Source: Glaciecola sp. KUL10
GTDB lineage: Bacteria > Pseudomonadota > Gammaproteobacteria > Enterobacterales > Alteromonadaceae
Reading direction: 5' to 3'
Assembly: GCF_003203515.1 (NCBI RefSeq)
Contig: NZ_BGNG01000004.1
Coordinates: 186,001-250,000, forward strand
DNA length: 64,000 bases
The translations under genes and the position numbers were made by a program. Position 1 is the first letter of the stretch, and each line of letters starts with the position of its first letter. Of this stretch, positions 26,489 to 36,032 are shown piece by piece. Below the pieces are notes generated by a model that was given only the letters and a program-made list of their open reading frames with translations, had not been told where the DNA came from and made no database searches.

Positions 26489-28318
26489 ATGTGTGGAATT
26501 GTAGGCGCAGTCGCTGAACGAAACGTTGTACAGATATTATTAGAAGGCCTTCGTAGACTTGAGTACCGAGGTTATGACTCTGCAGGCGTTGCCCTCATAA
26601 ACAATGATGACCTTTCGATTGTAAGACGTATCGGCAAAGTCAAAGAACTTGCTGACGCCATTAACGATAAAAATGGCAAAGGTACAACAGGGATTGCACA
26701 TACTCGTTGGGCAACGCACGGCGGCGTGACTGAATTGAATGCTCACCCACATGCTAGCCAAGCTCGTTTTGCTGTTGTTCACAACGGTATTATCGAAAAT
26801 CACGCGACACTGCGTACAGAACTTAAGGCCAAGGGTTATACCTTTGTTTCTGATACTGATACTGAAACCATTGCACATAGTATTGCAGCACAAATGGAAA
26901 TTTCAGGGGACCTTTTGCAATCTGTACTCACCGCGGTAAAAACGTTTGAAGGTGCGTACGGTACGGTGGTGATGGACAAGCAAACACCAGATAAACTAGT
27001 CGTTGCACGTTCAGGAAGCCCTTTGGTTATCGGCTTGGGTATTGGTGAGAACTTTTTGGCATCAGATCAAATGGCACTGCTACCTGTAACACGACGCTTT
27101 ATTTTTTTGGAAGAAGGCGATGTTGCTCAAATTACGCGTGATAGCGTAGAAATTTATGATATCAACGGTGATCAGGTTGAACGTGAAATCATCGAATCTA
27201 CTGTTGAGCATGATGCAGGAGACAAAGGCGGTTATCGCCATTACATGCTAAAAGAGATTCACGAGCAGCCCACTGTGTTGAGAAACGCAATTAAAGGACG
27301 TATCTCGCAAGATGGTTTACAACAAGGCATCTTTGGCGAAGGTGCCGACGAGGTCTTCAAGCAAACAGATTATGTCAAAATAATAGCCTGCGGGACGAGT
27401 TATCATGCTGGAGTCACGGCTAAATATTGGTTGGAGCAATATGCAAACGTTCAGTGTGATGTCGAAATTGCTTCAGAGTTCAGGTACCGTCGTTCGTTTG
27501 TACCCCAAAATGCCTTGTTAGTGACTATTTCTCAGTCAGGCGAGACGGCAGATACCCTAGCTGCACTAAAACTTGCTAAGCAAAGCGGTTACATGTCGAG
27601 TTTGAGTATTTGTAACGTCGATGGCTCGTCATTAGTTCGCGAATCAGCCCTTAGCTTTTTAACACGTGCGGGAGCCGAGATTGGTGTCGCATCCACTAAA
27701 GCCTTTACGACACAGCTTGCTGCACTATTAATGCTTACGCTGGCACTTGGCAAGCACAAAGAGATGCCAACAGAAACAGAACAACAAATTGTTGAAGGTT
27801 TAATTGGCTTGCCCACTAAACTTGAAGAAACACTTGGGCTTGCTATTGAAATTGAAGATTTAGCAGAAGAATTTTCTGATAAACATCACAGCCTGTTTTT
27901 AGGAAGAGGTGAGCAATATCCAATAGCGATGGAAGGCGCGCTAAAGTTGAAAGAGATTTCATATATCCATGCAGAGGCATACGCTTCAGGTGAGTTAAAG
28001 CACGGTCCACTTGCGCTGATTGATGCAGAAATGCCAGTGATTGTCGTAGCACCTAATAATGAGCTACTCGAAAAACTAAAATCTAATGTAGAAGAAGTCA
28101 GAGCCCGAGGCGGTATCATGTATGTCTTTGCTGATAAAGACGCTCACTTTGAAAGTGATGAAACCATGCGAGTCGTGCAAGTACCTCACTGCAACGAAAC
28201 TATCGCGCCAGTGGTGTATACCATTCCTTTGCAATTGCTTTCATACTACGTAGCGCTCATCAAAGGGACTGATGTTGACCAGCCTCGCAATTTGGCGAAG
28301 AGTGTAACGGTTGAATAG
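26489..28318 (+). CDS. glmS: glutamine--fructose-6-phosphate aminotransferase (isomerizing)
   Basis: The 609-residue protein (E. coli 609) begins M-C-G-I-V-G-A, so Cys2 is the catalytic nucleophile of the Ntn-type glutaminase domain; [11 protein letters not shown] and T-R-W-A-T-H-G follow. The C-terminal half has two SIS sugar-isomerase domains ([27 protein letters not shown]) and ends L-A-K-S-V-T-V-E. It makes glucosamine-6-phosphate from fructose-6-phosphate and glutamine, feeding GlmM and GlmU. Confidence 0.97.
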   Translation: MCGIVGAVAERNVVQILLEGLRRLEYRGYDSAGVALINNDDLSIVRRIGKVKELADAINDKNGKGTTGIAHTRWATHGGVTELNAHPHASQARFAVVHNGIIENHATLRTELKAKGYTFVSDTDTETIAHSIAAQMEISGDLLQSVLTAVKTFEGAYGTVVMDKQTPDKLVVARSGSPLVIGLGIGENFLASDQMALLPVTRRFIFLEEGDVAQITRDSVEIYDINGDQVEREIIESTVEHDAGDKGGYRHYMLKEIHEQPTVLRNAIKGRISQDGLQQGIFGEGADEVFKQTDYVKIIACGTSYHAGVTAKYWLEQYANVQCDVEIASEFRYRRSFVPQNALLVTISQSGETADTLAALKLAKQSGYMSSLSICNVDGSSLVRESALSFLTRAGAEIGVASTKAFTTQLAALLMLTLALGKHKEMPTETEQQIVEGLIGLPTKLEETLGLAIEIEDLAEEFSDKHHSLFLGRGEQYPIAMEGALKLKEISYIHAEAYASGELKHGPLALIDAEMPVIVVAPNNELLEKLKSNVEEVRARGGIMYVFADKDAHFESDETMRVVQVPHCNETIAPVVYTIPLQLLSYYVALIKGTDVDQPRNLAKSVTVE

Positions 28319-28405
28319 GTGCTCAAAATTGGGTGATTGGTAAACAAAAGATGAATCTTGCCGATACAATAGAATCGACTAATTAATGTCAACAAACCAT
28401 CACCC

Positions 28406-30700
28406 ATGGATCGAGTTCAAACGAACAGAAACAGGTTTATAAGCAAGCTTCTTTTCCCAAAAGAAAATCTTGTATTCGCTTTGTTTATATCTGTCATGTG
28501 CCTTGTCATTTGGTTGGTGACCGTATTGATAATCGATGCTTATCTAATTAAAGAGCGACGAGATTACCCTTCTTTGATCAATATGGCCGGTAAACAGCGT
28601 ATGCTTAGCCAAAAAGCAGCGTTTTTAACCCTCGCTAGGCAAACAAACCAAACCGCGGATTCAGACTTAAAATCTGCGATCGACCTGATGGTTGAAAACC
28701 AAGCTTATCTTCTGACTCAAGCTGAACTAGTCGATTTAGCTGGTTATTACAAAAAACAGGCTTTGGATAAACAAATACAAGAATTCAGTGAATTTGTTAC
28801 TCAACTTTCTGTTGAGTCTAATCTGCAGAGAAAACCGCAATATACACTCGACCTCATGAACATGTCTGAAGCATTACAAGTGGCACTTGATAAAACGGTC
28901 TCAGAATGGGAACGAACTAGCGAAAACGCCAATCTTCAGCTCATAAAATATCGTATCTTGTTTGGCATATCATTTTTAATAACGTGTTTTGCAGTTTACC
29001 TTTTCGTATTAGCTAAACCTCTTCATTTAAGTATCGTCACAGCAAACCTTAAAGACCATGCGATCAACCGTTTTAAACGCCTTTTTGACTACAGTCATGA
29101 AGGACTGCTAATTCTCGATAAAGACTGGCACGTTGTGCACGCAAATACTGCAGCAAAAAGGGTATCCAATGCGTTTAATTCGGACTCTTCGATGGAACAT
29201 TTTTGGCATGAAAAAATCAACCTAAAGCTCAAAGGTAAGATACTAAGCGCTTTAGATTCGGTAGGAAGGTGGGAGGGAGAAGTATTTTCAAATGATGAAA
29301 AAACCACCTACCTTCACGTCAGTATTATTCAAGTAATGGATTCAAATAATCAGTTGGATTTCTACGGCGCGGTGATGCGCAATATCACTGATGTAAGAGA
29401 AAAAGAAGAAAAGCTAAAAACCTTAGCCCTTTATGATGGACTTACTGGTCTTGCTAATCGTGCCAATATAATCGAATGTATAAGCGAAGAATGCGGCAAA
29501 AGCCAGGAGTCTGACGGCCGATTCGCTGTTCTATTTATCGATATTGATGGTTTTAAATTGATTAACGATGGATACGGTCATGAATTGGGAGATAAACTGC
29601 TTAATAAAATTGGAAACCGTCTCAGTAGCATTACAAAAAATACGGATGTCGTGGCTCGGTTAGGCGGAGATGAGTTTGTTCTACTAGCAAAAAACATCAC
29701 CAGTGACGACGTCATCGTATCATTATCCAAGCGCATCATGAAAGCGTTTGAAGCGCCAATTCAATGTGACGATATTGGTGTGCAAATCGGTTTTAGCATT
29801 GGTATTTCTGTATACCCTAGCGATGCTGAATCGGCTAGCGAATTACTCAAAAAAGCAGATATCGCAATGTACACTGCAAAGCAAAAAGGTAAAAATCAGT
29901 TCCAGTTTTTTAATAGTGAAATGGAACTGTATTTAAAAGAGCGTTTTTCTTTTGAGGATGATTTGCGAAATGGAATTTTAAACAACGAATTTTTCCAATT
30001 GTTTCAACCTGTTATTGATATTAAAACAGGAAATATTGTCGGTTGTGAAGCCTTGCTGAGATGGCAAAGTAGCACTAGAGATTTAGTGTCTCCTAACAAT
30101 TTCATTCCCATGGCCGAGTCTCTGAATTTAATGACTGAGATAGATAAATGGGTATTTGAAGCGAGTTTGAAGGTTATACAGGCTTTACCCAAGAATTTTT
30201 ATTTTGCTATTAATTTATCACCTAAGCATTTCAGTAATAGCGAAGTATTATCAGCCTTTTTAAGCAAATTAAGTGCGATTGAAAATAAAGCTCGCATTCT
30301 CTTCGAAATAACAGAAACCACTATCATCACGGATATTGAAAAATCTACACGGATCATTAAGAACATTCGCAAACAGGGGTTTTTAGTAGCGATAGATGAT
30401 TTTGGGACCGGATATACTTCGCTCTATAATCTAAAAAGATTAGAGTTTGATATTATCAAAATTGACCGTTCATTTATCAAAGATATTTCAACAGACAGCA
30501 ACTCAAAAAACATCGTAGAGGCGATCGTTAAGTTAGCGCAAAATTTAGGTTTGAATGTGGTCGCAGAGGGCGTGGAGACGAAAGAGCAACTAGAATGTTT
30601 ACGCGAATTTGGCTGTTCCTATGCACAGGGCTATTACTTCTCAAAACCTATCGAAATCAACGCCTTGGAAAATAAGTACTTCGGTAAAACAACAACTTAA
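28406..30700 (+). CDS. PilJ-like sensor with PAS, GGDEF and EAL domains
   Basis: The 764-residue protein has a membrane segment at about 23-48, a PilJ-type periplasmic domain (M-A-G-K-Q-R-M-L-S-Q-K-A-A), and a second membrane segment at about 187-207. A PAS domain lies at about 225-340, GGDEF at 420-424 (R-L-G-G-D-E-F) and EAL at 548-550 (E-A-L-L-R-W). The GGDEF core is intact, and the EAL domain keeps D-D-F-G-T-G-Y and E-G-V-E-T, so both synthesis and breakdown of cyclic di-GMP are possible. It follows glmS after 87 bases and precedes a pilin-like gene, which may hint at surface-attachment control. Confidence 0.92.
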   Translation: MDRVQTNRNRFISKLLFPKENLVFALFISVMCLVIWLVTVLIIDAYLIKERRDYPSLINMAGKQRMLSQKAAFLTLARQTNQTADSDLKSAIDLMVENQAYLLTQAELVDLAGYYKKQALDKQIQEFSEFVTQLSVESNLQRKPQYTLDLMNMSEALQVALDKTVSEWERTSENANLQLIKYRILFGISFLITCFAVYLFVLAKPLHLSIVTANLKDHAINRFKRLFDYSHEGLLILDKDWHVVHANTAAKRVSNAFNSDSSMEHFWHEKINLKLKGKILSALDSVGRWEGEVFSNDEKTTYLHVSIIQVMDSNNQLDFYGAVMRNITDVREKEEKLKTLALYDGLTGLANRANIIECISEECGKSQESDGRFAVLFIDIDGFKLINDGYGHELGDKLLNKIGNRLSSITKNTDVVARLGGDEFVLLAKNITSDDVIVSLSKRIMKAFEAPIQCDDIGVQIGFSIGISVYPSDAESASELLKKADIAMYTAKQKGKNQFQFFNSEMELYLKERFSFEDDLRNGILNNEFFQLFQPVIDIKTGNIVGCEALLRWQSSTRDLVSPNNFIPMAESLNLMTEIDKWVFEASLKVIQALPKNFYFAINLSPKHFSNSEVLSAFLSKLSAIENKARILFEITETTIITDIEKSTRIIKNIRKQGFLVAIDDFGTGYTSLYNLKRLEFDIIKIDRSFIKDISTDSNSKNIVEAIVKLAQNLGLNVVAEGVETKEQLECLREFGCSYAQGYYFSKPIEINALENKYFGKTTT

Positions 30701-30766
30701 GTTCAGTTAAGTAAGTCACCGATAAGTTTTATCATAGCCTATAAATATATTTCTTAGGGCAAGATA

Positions 30767-31306
30767 ATGCAGTCGGGGAAGACGCTTATTGAGTTATTAA
30801 TTGCACTTTCAATATTTGCAATATTGTTTACCGGGGTTGTTCCAAGTGCGCAATCTTTATATACCCAACATCGAATCACTGCTGAACTCAATTTAATTAG
30901 CAGTTATGTGCAACTTGCTCGTATTGATGCAATTGAACAGCACAGGAGCGTTCTGCTTTGCCCTAGTCCAGATTTCAAACGCTGTGAATTTAGCGATTGG
31001 TCATTGCCTAAAATGCTGTTTTTTGACCGCAATTTGAATAACGTGCGTGATAATGAAGAAGCGATTTATTTTGCAGGCGAACCACTTTCAGGATCGTTGT
31101 TAATTAAAGGGCCTAAAAAAGCGGTCCGGTTTTATGAAGATGGCACAATTGCTAGCACTGCAACACTTACGGTGTGTGATAAAAACAATGACCCGCGCTA
31201 CAGTAAAGCGGTATTTATTAGTCTGCAAGGGCGAATCCGCCTCAGTCAAGACATCAACAAAGACGGAAAGCACCAAAAAACAAATGGGACGAATTTATTC
31301 TGTTAG
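30767..31306 (+). CDS. orphan GspH/FimT-like pseudopilin
   Basis: The 179-residue protein has a type IV prepilin leader of four residues (M-Q-S-G), then K-T-L-I-E-L-L-I-A-L with the conserved Glu5 of the mature protein and a hydrophobic N-terminal helix. The first mature residue would be Lys instead of the usual Phe or Met. A GspH/FimT-like soluble domain follows (A-R-I-D-A-I-E-Q-H-R-S-V-L-L-C-P, and near the end S-L-Q-G-R-I-R-L). Such minor pilins usually lie with pilV, W, X and E. Here it is alone, 66 bases after the GGDEF-EAL gene. Confidence 0.75.
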   Translation: MQSGKTLIELLIALSIFAILFTGVVPSAQSLYTQHRITAELNLISSYVQLARIDAIEQHRSVLLCPSPDFKRCEFSDWSLPKMLFFDRNLNNVRDNEEAIYFAGEPLSGSLLIKGPKKAVRFYEDGTIASTATLTVCDKNNDPRYSKAVFISLQGRIRLSQDINKDGKHQKTNGTNLFC

Positions 31307-31335
31307 TTAAACCCTTTATTATCAGATAGATGTGG

Positions 31336-32466
31336 TTATTTACCTAGTACCTCACGCAGTGCGCTGATGCATTTATCGACATTTGTTTTGCTGCAACTAC
31401 TTCCCATTAAGCCGATACGCCAAACCCTGCCTGCAAACTCACCTAAACCAGCCCCAATTTCTAGGCCAAATTCATTCAATAGACGCCTTCTGGTGATTGC
31501 ATCATCGATACCCTCTGGGATTCGAACTACATTGAGTTGTGGCAAGCGATATGCTTCGTCTACTGTAAAATTTAAACCCAACGATTCAAGGCCTTCTCGT
31601 AAGTAATCATGTGTTTGAGCATGTCGCTTCCAACTGTCCTCTATACCTTCCTGCAAAACTGCAACTAAGCTCTCATGAAACGCGTAGATACTATTGACTG
31701 GCGCAGTATGGTGATAAGCACGAGCTGTACCTTGGCCCCAATAACCAAGGATTAGGTTCAAATCTAAAAACCAACTTTGAACAGGTGATTTCCTATTTTT
31801 TATCTTTCCCAGGGCAAGCTCGCTAAACGAAACCGGCGATAAGCCTGGTACGCATGACAAACATTTCTGTGTACCAGAGTACGTGGCGTCTATTTGCCAT
31901 TCGTCGACATATAAAGGAATGCCTGCGAGTGATGTAACTGTGTCTACAATGGTAAGGCAGCCGTATTCCTTTGAAATTGCGCAAAGTGTTTTAGCGTCGT
32001 TTTCAACGCCTGTTGATGTTTCAGCATGGACAAATGCGACAATCTTTGTATCAGGATTGGCTGCTAGTGCCGCCATTAACTTTTCTGGTTTGGTTTGTTC
32101 GCCCCAGGGATCTTCAACTAAAATTGCTTCTCCGCCACTGCGAACGACATTTTGATACATTCGCCCACCAAACACGCCGTTTTGACATACGATAACTTTG
32201 TCACCTGGCTCTACTAAGTTGACAAAACAAGCCTCCATTCCTGCACTCCCGGGAGCAGAAATAGGCATTGTCATTTCATTTTTGGTCTTAAAAATTTGCT
32301 GTAGCAGGTGCTTGGTTTCATCCATTAAGCCAATAAAGTTTGGATCTAAGTGTCCAAGTGTAGGTTGGGCAAGGGCGCGCAATACACGCTCATCCACGTC
32401 CGATGGGCCAGGCCCCATAAGGGTTGGAGGGTTGGCTTTAAAAGACTTAATTGATGTAACTGACAT
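31336..32466 (-). CDS. class V aminotransferase (alanine--glyoxylate / serine--pyruvate type)
   Basis: The ATG at 32466 has GAGGT 7 bases upstream and gives 376 residues; an extended in-frame start at 32517 looks spurious. The PLP lysine is Lys201 in Y-S-G-T-Q-K-C-L. Other family marks are L-M-G-P-G-P-S, H-A-E-T-S-T-G, D-T-V-T-S-L-A-G and the C-terminal W-R-I-G-L-M-G. It would transfer an amino group from alanine, serine or similar donors to glyoxylate or pyruvate, linking glyoxylate and serine metabolism. No partner enzyme is adjacent. It lies between two orphan pilin genes. Confidence 0.88.
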   Translation of the reverse strand: MSVTSIKSFKANPPTLMGPGPSDVDERVLRALAQPTLGHLDPNFIGLMDETKHLLQQIFKTKNEMTMPISAPGSAGMEACFVNLVEPGDKVIVCQNGVFGGRMYQNVVRSGGEAILVEDPWGEQTKPEKLMAALAANPDTKIVAFVHAETSTGVENDAKTLCAISKEYGCLTIVDTVTSLAGIPLYVDEWQIDATYSGTQKCLSCVPGLSPVSFSELALGKIKNRKSPVQSWFLDLNLILGYWGQGTARAYHHTAPVNSIYAFHESLVAVLQEGIEDSWKRHAQTHDYLREGLESLGLNFTVDEAYRLPQLNVVRIPEGIDDAITRRRLLNEFGLEIGAGLGEFAGRVWRIGLMGSSCSKTNVDKCISALREVLGK

Positions 32467-32699
32467 AACACCTACCTCGTTCTGTGTTTTGTTATTCTTA
32501 ATGAGCGAAGAGTACAATAAAAATCACGGTGATGGGATAATCTTTGCCATTCATAATATTTATATAGGTGCTGTGTGGTTGTTGTCGCGCAAAATGATAA
32601 TCAATATCTATAATTAGTTATTAAATTCCATACCTCTGGTTTCTTTTATTATTACTAATAAGTACTTAAGCTATCACGTATCACTGGAGACAAAGCATA

Positions 32700-33203
32700 T
32701 TGAAACATCAACATGGCATTACCTTAATTGAACTAATAGTTGTTATTGTTATTTTAGGTGTGTTGGCGATAACAGCACTACCTAGGTTTATTAATTTCGG
32801 CAGCGATGCGAAGATCGCTTCGCTCGATAGTGTGGCGAGTCAAATAGAAGCAACCGTGCAAATGGTAAAGGCTAAGGCGCTTGTAAAAGGGTTACGGGTG
32901 AGTGCTAGTAATCCCGGTGATCAAGTTGAATATTTAGTGGATTTTGGTTTTGGCCGTTCTGAAGTCGATTGGCGAAATTTGTGCCCCGAAAGTCTAGCTG
33001 AACTCGGCGATAATATGCAGTTATCTGACTTTATTGATATTGGTCCTGATTCGCTACTGTCTAGCAGAGTTAACAATCAATATACCCTCATCGGCTTTGA
33101 GCTTCCTAGTGCTGGCCAACCAACTGATCAAGGGTGTTACCTTATCTATGATTCCTTTGGTGATCCTATTTGCAACGTCACTGTTGTGACCGTCGATTGC
33201 TAA
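32700..33203 (+). CDS. orphan MSHA/type IV pilin-like protein
   Basis: The start is a TTG at 32700 with GGAG about ten bases upstream (167 residues). The leader M-K-H-Q-H-G is followed by [17 protein letters not shown], a textbook type IV pilin N-terminus with Glu5. The sequence around A-L-P-R-F-I-N-F resembles MSHA pilins. Two cysteines near the C-terminus could form the D-loop disulfide. No assembly genes are adjacent, so it depends on machinery encoded elsewhere. The rare start codon suggests low expression. Confidence 0.8.
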   Translation: MKHQHGITLIELIVVIVILGVLAITALPRFINFGSDAKIASLDSVASQIEATVQMVKAKALVKGLRVSASNPGDQVEYLVDFGFGRSEVDWRNLCPESLAELGDNMQLSDFIDIGPDSLLSSRVNNQYTLIGFELPSAGQPTDQGCYLIYDSFGDPICNVTVVTVDC

Positions 33204-33279
33204 TTGTCTCAATAAAAACTTTTGGCTTAGTTTATGCTTATCCTCAAGTAATTCGTCAAAAAGGATAAATTCTGCCGCC

Positions 33280-34368
33280 ATGTTTTTCAAATCTGCCAGT
33301 TTTAAGGCGCTTGAAGCGCAAAATACAACATTGTTAAGCGAGAATGCCGATTTACGGCAGCAGCTTAGCGAACTCGAATCTCAAAACTCCAGTCTTGCTG
33401 TGAGTCTAGAAGAAAAGGAAAGTGAGTGTCCTGCATACTCAGAAGCCTTTATCGAAAACATGCTGGATTCTATGCAGCAGCTGACAGGTGTGCGTGAAAC
33501 ACTCGCTTCAGCGTTTGAATCCTTGACTGGAGAGACTGAATCACTTGGCGAGATGAACGGTGTTTTTGACAGTTCTAGCGCGTCAATACAAGGTATTATT
33601 TCATCAATGACAACCTTGAGTGATCGTATGAGTTCGATGAGTGAGAGTATTTCAGGGCTCTCAGAAACCGCGGATAACATAAACAAATTTGTAAGCACGA
33701 TCACGAGTATTTCTGACCAGACAAACTTACTTGCTCTAAACGCTGCGATTGAAGCTGCCCGTGCCGGCGACGCCGGGCGAGGTTTTAGCGTGGTAGCCGA
33801 CGAAGTAAGAGCATTGGCCAACGAGACTAACAAGTCAGCCAGTGAAGTATCAGAATTAGTACAAAGTATTATTCAATCAACTCGTGTAGCTGTGTCGTCA
33901 GTAGCGGAACTTAAAGACAATAACGACAATTTAGCGTCTGGTGTGGGTGATTTGAATGAAAACTATACCAATATCATGGGTAGCACAGAACAAATGAAGA
34001 GAATTATTTCTAATTCTTCTACTCAGACATTTATTCAGACCGTGAAACTCGACCATGTTGTTTGGAAGAGTGAAATCTACGCTTCAATCTGTGGAAAAAA
34101 TAGTAAAACAGCTCAAGACTTTGCCGATACGACAAACTGTAGACTTGGAAAGTGGTATCAAGGCGATGGGGCCACTCAGTTTGGTTCGCACGAAGCCTTC
34201 AGACAACTTAGACAACCGCATCAAGATATCCATCAATTTGGTATAAAAGCGATGGAAGCCTTTGACAAAGAAAACACTGACGAAGGTAACCAGTTACTGT
34301 CTCGAATGGAAAGAGCCAGCGAAGAAGTCTTGCAACTTCTTGACGAGTTAGCTAGGCAAATAAACTAA
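33280..34368 (+). CDS. soluble methyl-accepting chemoreceptor with CZB zinc-binding domain
   Basis: The 362-residue protein has no membrane segment. Residues of about 8-48 are a coiled coil, and 60-250 form the chemoreceptor signalling domain with the hairpin tip at about 141-170 ([18 protein letters not shown]). The C-terminus is a CZB domain with the expected ligands His259 (L-D-H-V-V-W-K), Cys287 (C-R-L-G-K-W), His304 (S-H-E-A-F) and His314 (P-H-Q-D-I-H). CZB receptors respond to zinc and to hypochlorous acid through the Cys-Zn site. It lies 76 bases after the pilin gene and ends at a terminator. Confidence 0.92.
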   Translation: MFFKSASFKALEAQNTTLLSENADLRQQLSELESQNSSLAVSLEEKESECPAYSEAFIENMLDSMQQLTGVRETLASAFESLTGETESLGEMNGVFDSSSASIQGIISSMTTLSDRMSSMSESISGLSETADNINKFVSTITSISDQTNLLALNAAIEAARAGDAGRGFSVVADEVRALANETNKSASEVSELVQSIIQSTRVAVSSVAELKDNNDNLASGVGDLNENYTNIMGSTEQMKRIISNSSTQTFIQTVKLDHVVWKSEIYASICGKNSKTAQDFADTTNCRLGKWYQGDGATQFGSHEAFRQLRQPHQDIHQFGIKAMEAFDKENTDEGNQLLSRMERASEEVLQLLDELARQIN

Positions 34369-34390
34369 TAACTAACATGCAAAATCTGCA

Positions 34391-34416
34391 AAAACTCGCT
34401 AAACCAGCGAGTTTTT
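34391..34416. terminator. bidirectional terminator between chemoreceptor and GntR genes
   Basis: A perfect stem AAAACTCGCT/AGCGAGTTTT with a 5-base loop is flanked by A and T runs and lies in the convergent gap. Confidence 0.8.
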
Positions 34417-34420
34417 TCGT

Positions 34421-35119
34421 TTAGAGTCTAGACTCAATCAACTCCAATGCTTCTTGAAGAATCGTGTACACAGCTTCTTTTGCCTTTTCAGCATCGCGTT
34501 CACGGATACGATCAAAAATATCTGAATGCTTTTTCACGTCAGCGCCAGGCACACCCTTTATTTTATTGGTGTAACGAATACTGACGCGCAGGGCAGTATT
34601 AATAAAATCAGTCAATTGTGCGATGAAGCGATTTCCGCTTGCTTCTAAAATTGCAGTGTGAAATGCAATATCCGCCTCTAGTGGATCATCTAATCCTTGA
34701 TCAGCATCTACCATCCGGTCTAAAGATTTTTCAATCGCTTTGAGTTGAGGTGCCGTAGCATTTACAGCTGCAAGTGCGGCGGCCTGAGGCTCAATGGCAA
34801 TTCTTACCTGAGTAAATTCTCTCAATAGAGAAAGAGAGGGTTTAGAGCTCAAGATCCAATTCAACACATCTGTATCAAACATGTTCCATCGGCTTTCGGG
34901 CAGGACTCGAATACCTTGCTTGGGTCTTGAAGAAATTAACCCCTTTGCAGATAGCATTTTGACCGCTTCTCTGGTGGAGCTTCTGGATACGTCATATTCC
35001 ACACAAAGATCGGCTTCAGACGGCAAGCCCTCGCCAATCGTATACTTGCCGGTGACGATTGCAATACCTAAATCATGTGTTAACTGATGTGTTAAGTTGT
35101 GCCTTTGCGGGCTTTTCAT
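34421..35119 (-). CDS. GntR family (FadR/FCD subfamily) regulator of the galactose locus
   Basis: The 232-residue protein has an N-terminal GntR winged helix (I-G-E-G-L-P-S-E-A-D-L-C and V-S-R-S-S-T-R-E-A-V-K-M-L, about residues 10-75) and a C-terminal all-helical FCD ligand-binding domain (F-H-T-A-I-L-E-A-S-G-N and H-S-D-I-F-D-R-I). This subfamily includes DgoR, the galactonate-responsive repressor of E. coli. It is divergent from the dehydrogenase/DgoK/lactonase operon. A palindrome of the shared type lies 34 bases upstream of its start, consistent with autoregulation. The ligand, possibly galactonate or a ketodeoxy acid, is inferred. Confidence 0.85.
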   Translation of the reverse strand: MKSPQRHNLTHQLTHDLGIAIVTGKYTIGEGLPSEADLCVEYDVSRSSTREAVKMLSAKGLISSRPKQGIRVLPESRWNMFDTDVLNWILSSKPSLSLLREFTQVRIAIEPQAAALAAVNATAPQLKAIEKSLDRMVDADQGLDDPLEADIAFHTAILEASGNRFIAQLTDFINTALRVSIRYTNKIKGVPGADVKKHSDIFDRIRERDAEKAKEAVYTILQEALELIESRL

Positions 35120-35152
35120 AATGCTATTTATGTTATTTATTTGTTAAATAAG

Positions 35153-35167
35153 TTATATCATATATAT
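35153..35167. promoter_or_regulatory. candidate operator, copy 1 (GntR / oxidative operon)
   Basis: TTATATCATATATAT, a near-palindrome centred on CAT, lies between the divergent GntR and SDR genes. It matches three other sites at 40367, 47924 and 48143 (consensus WTWTATCRTATAWAT). This copy has the weakest arms. Confidence 0.5.
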
Positions 35168-35249
35168 TCTAATCTGAAAAAGAACTTAGTGATACTTTTT
35201 TAGCGTAAGTTAAGCGATTAAGTAAAAATAACCATACGAGAGAGCCGTT

Positions 35250-36032
35250 TTGATAGAAAAGCAAGCACAAACCGTTTACACCAGCTTGAAGGGCCGTGTG
35301 ATTTTCATTACAGGGGGCGCCAGTGGAATTGGTGCGTCGATGGTCAAAGCTTTTGTGGGGCAAGGAGCAAAAGTAGCTTTTGTTGATATTGATGAGTCTG
35401 CTTCACAAAACCTTCTGACATGCATAGCCGAGAAGTTCCCTGAAAACCAATTCGTTTGGTATAAAAATACCGATGTTACAGACTCTGAAGCATTGCAAAG
35501 CGCAGTAGATGAAGCGGCTGCATTTTTTGATGGGTTTGATGTACTGGTCAATAATGTTGCCAATGATACCCGTCAAGACGTCAGTAATGTCTCGGCATAT
35601 GACTGGCACAAATGCATGCAAGTAAACTTAGATCCGGCGTTTTTTGCCTCACAAGCTGCTTTTAAATATATGCGCGAAAATAAGCGTGGAAGCATTATTA
35701 ATTTTAGTTCGATTACTGCCCTTATCGGATTAGAGCAAGGTGCTGGTTATGTGACCGCAAAAGCAGGTCTCGTTGGTATGACCAAAGCCTTAGCTCGTGA
35801 TTTTGGTGATTACAACATTAGAGTAAATGCTATTTTACCGGGTTGGATTGCAACTGATCGTCAGTTAGCGAGTTGGCTAACTGAAGAGGAAGAGCAACGT
35901 TGGATGGAATACATGGCGCTTAAAAAACGTATATTGCCAGCGGACGTAGCAAAACTTGCATTGTTTTTAGCTTCGGACGACAGTGCGCTGATAACCGGGC
36001 AAGGGATCAATATTGATGGAGGTCGAACGTGA
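35250..36032 (+). CDS. SDR-family sugar dehydrogenase (putative D-galactose dehydrogenase)
   Basis: A TTG at 35250 is the most likely start (260 residues). The protein has the classical short-chain dehydrogenase marks: cofactor loop T-G-G-A-S-G-I-G at about 22-29, N-N-V-A, catalytic Ser and Y-V-T-A-K (Tyr and Lys), and the C-terminal I-T-G-Q-G-I-N-I-D-G-G-R-T. It is the first gene of a tightly overlapping operon with DgoK and an SMP-30 lactonase. That context suggests oxidation of D-galactose to galactonolactone with NAD(P). The sugar is inferred; the fold alone does not fix it. Confidence 0.8.
   Translation: MIEKQAQTVYTSLKGRVIFITGGASGIGASMVKAFVGQGAKVAFVDIDESASQNLLTCIAEKFPENQFVWYKNTDVTDSEALQSAVDEAAAFFDGFDVLVNNVANDTRQDVSNVSAYDWHKCMQVNLDPAFFASQAAFKYMRENKRGSIINFSSITALIGLEQGAGYVTAKAGLVGMTKALARDFGDYNIRVNAILPGWIATDRQLASWLTEEEEQRWMEYMALKKRILPADVAKLALFLASDDSALITGQGINIDGGRT

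Noticed and set aside
33381-33833. Open frame of 150 codons on the minus strand
   Set aside because: It is the antisense reading of the chemoreceptor signalling domain, where repetitive codon use leaves the opposite strand open.
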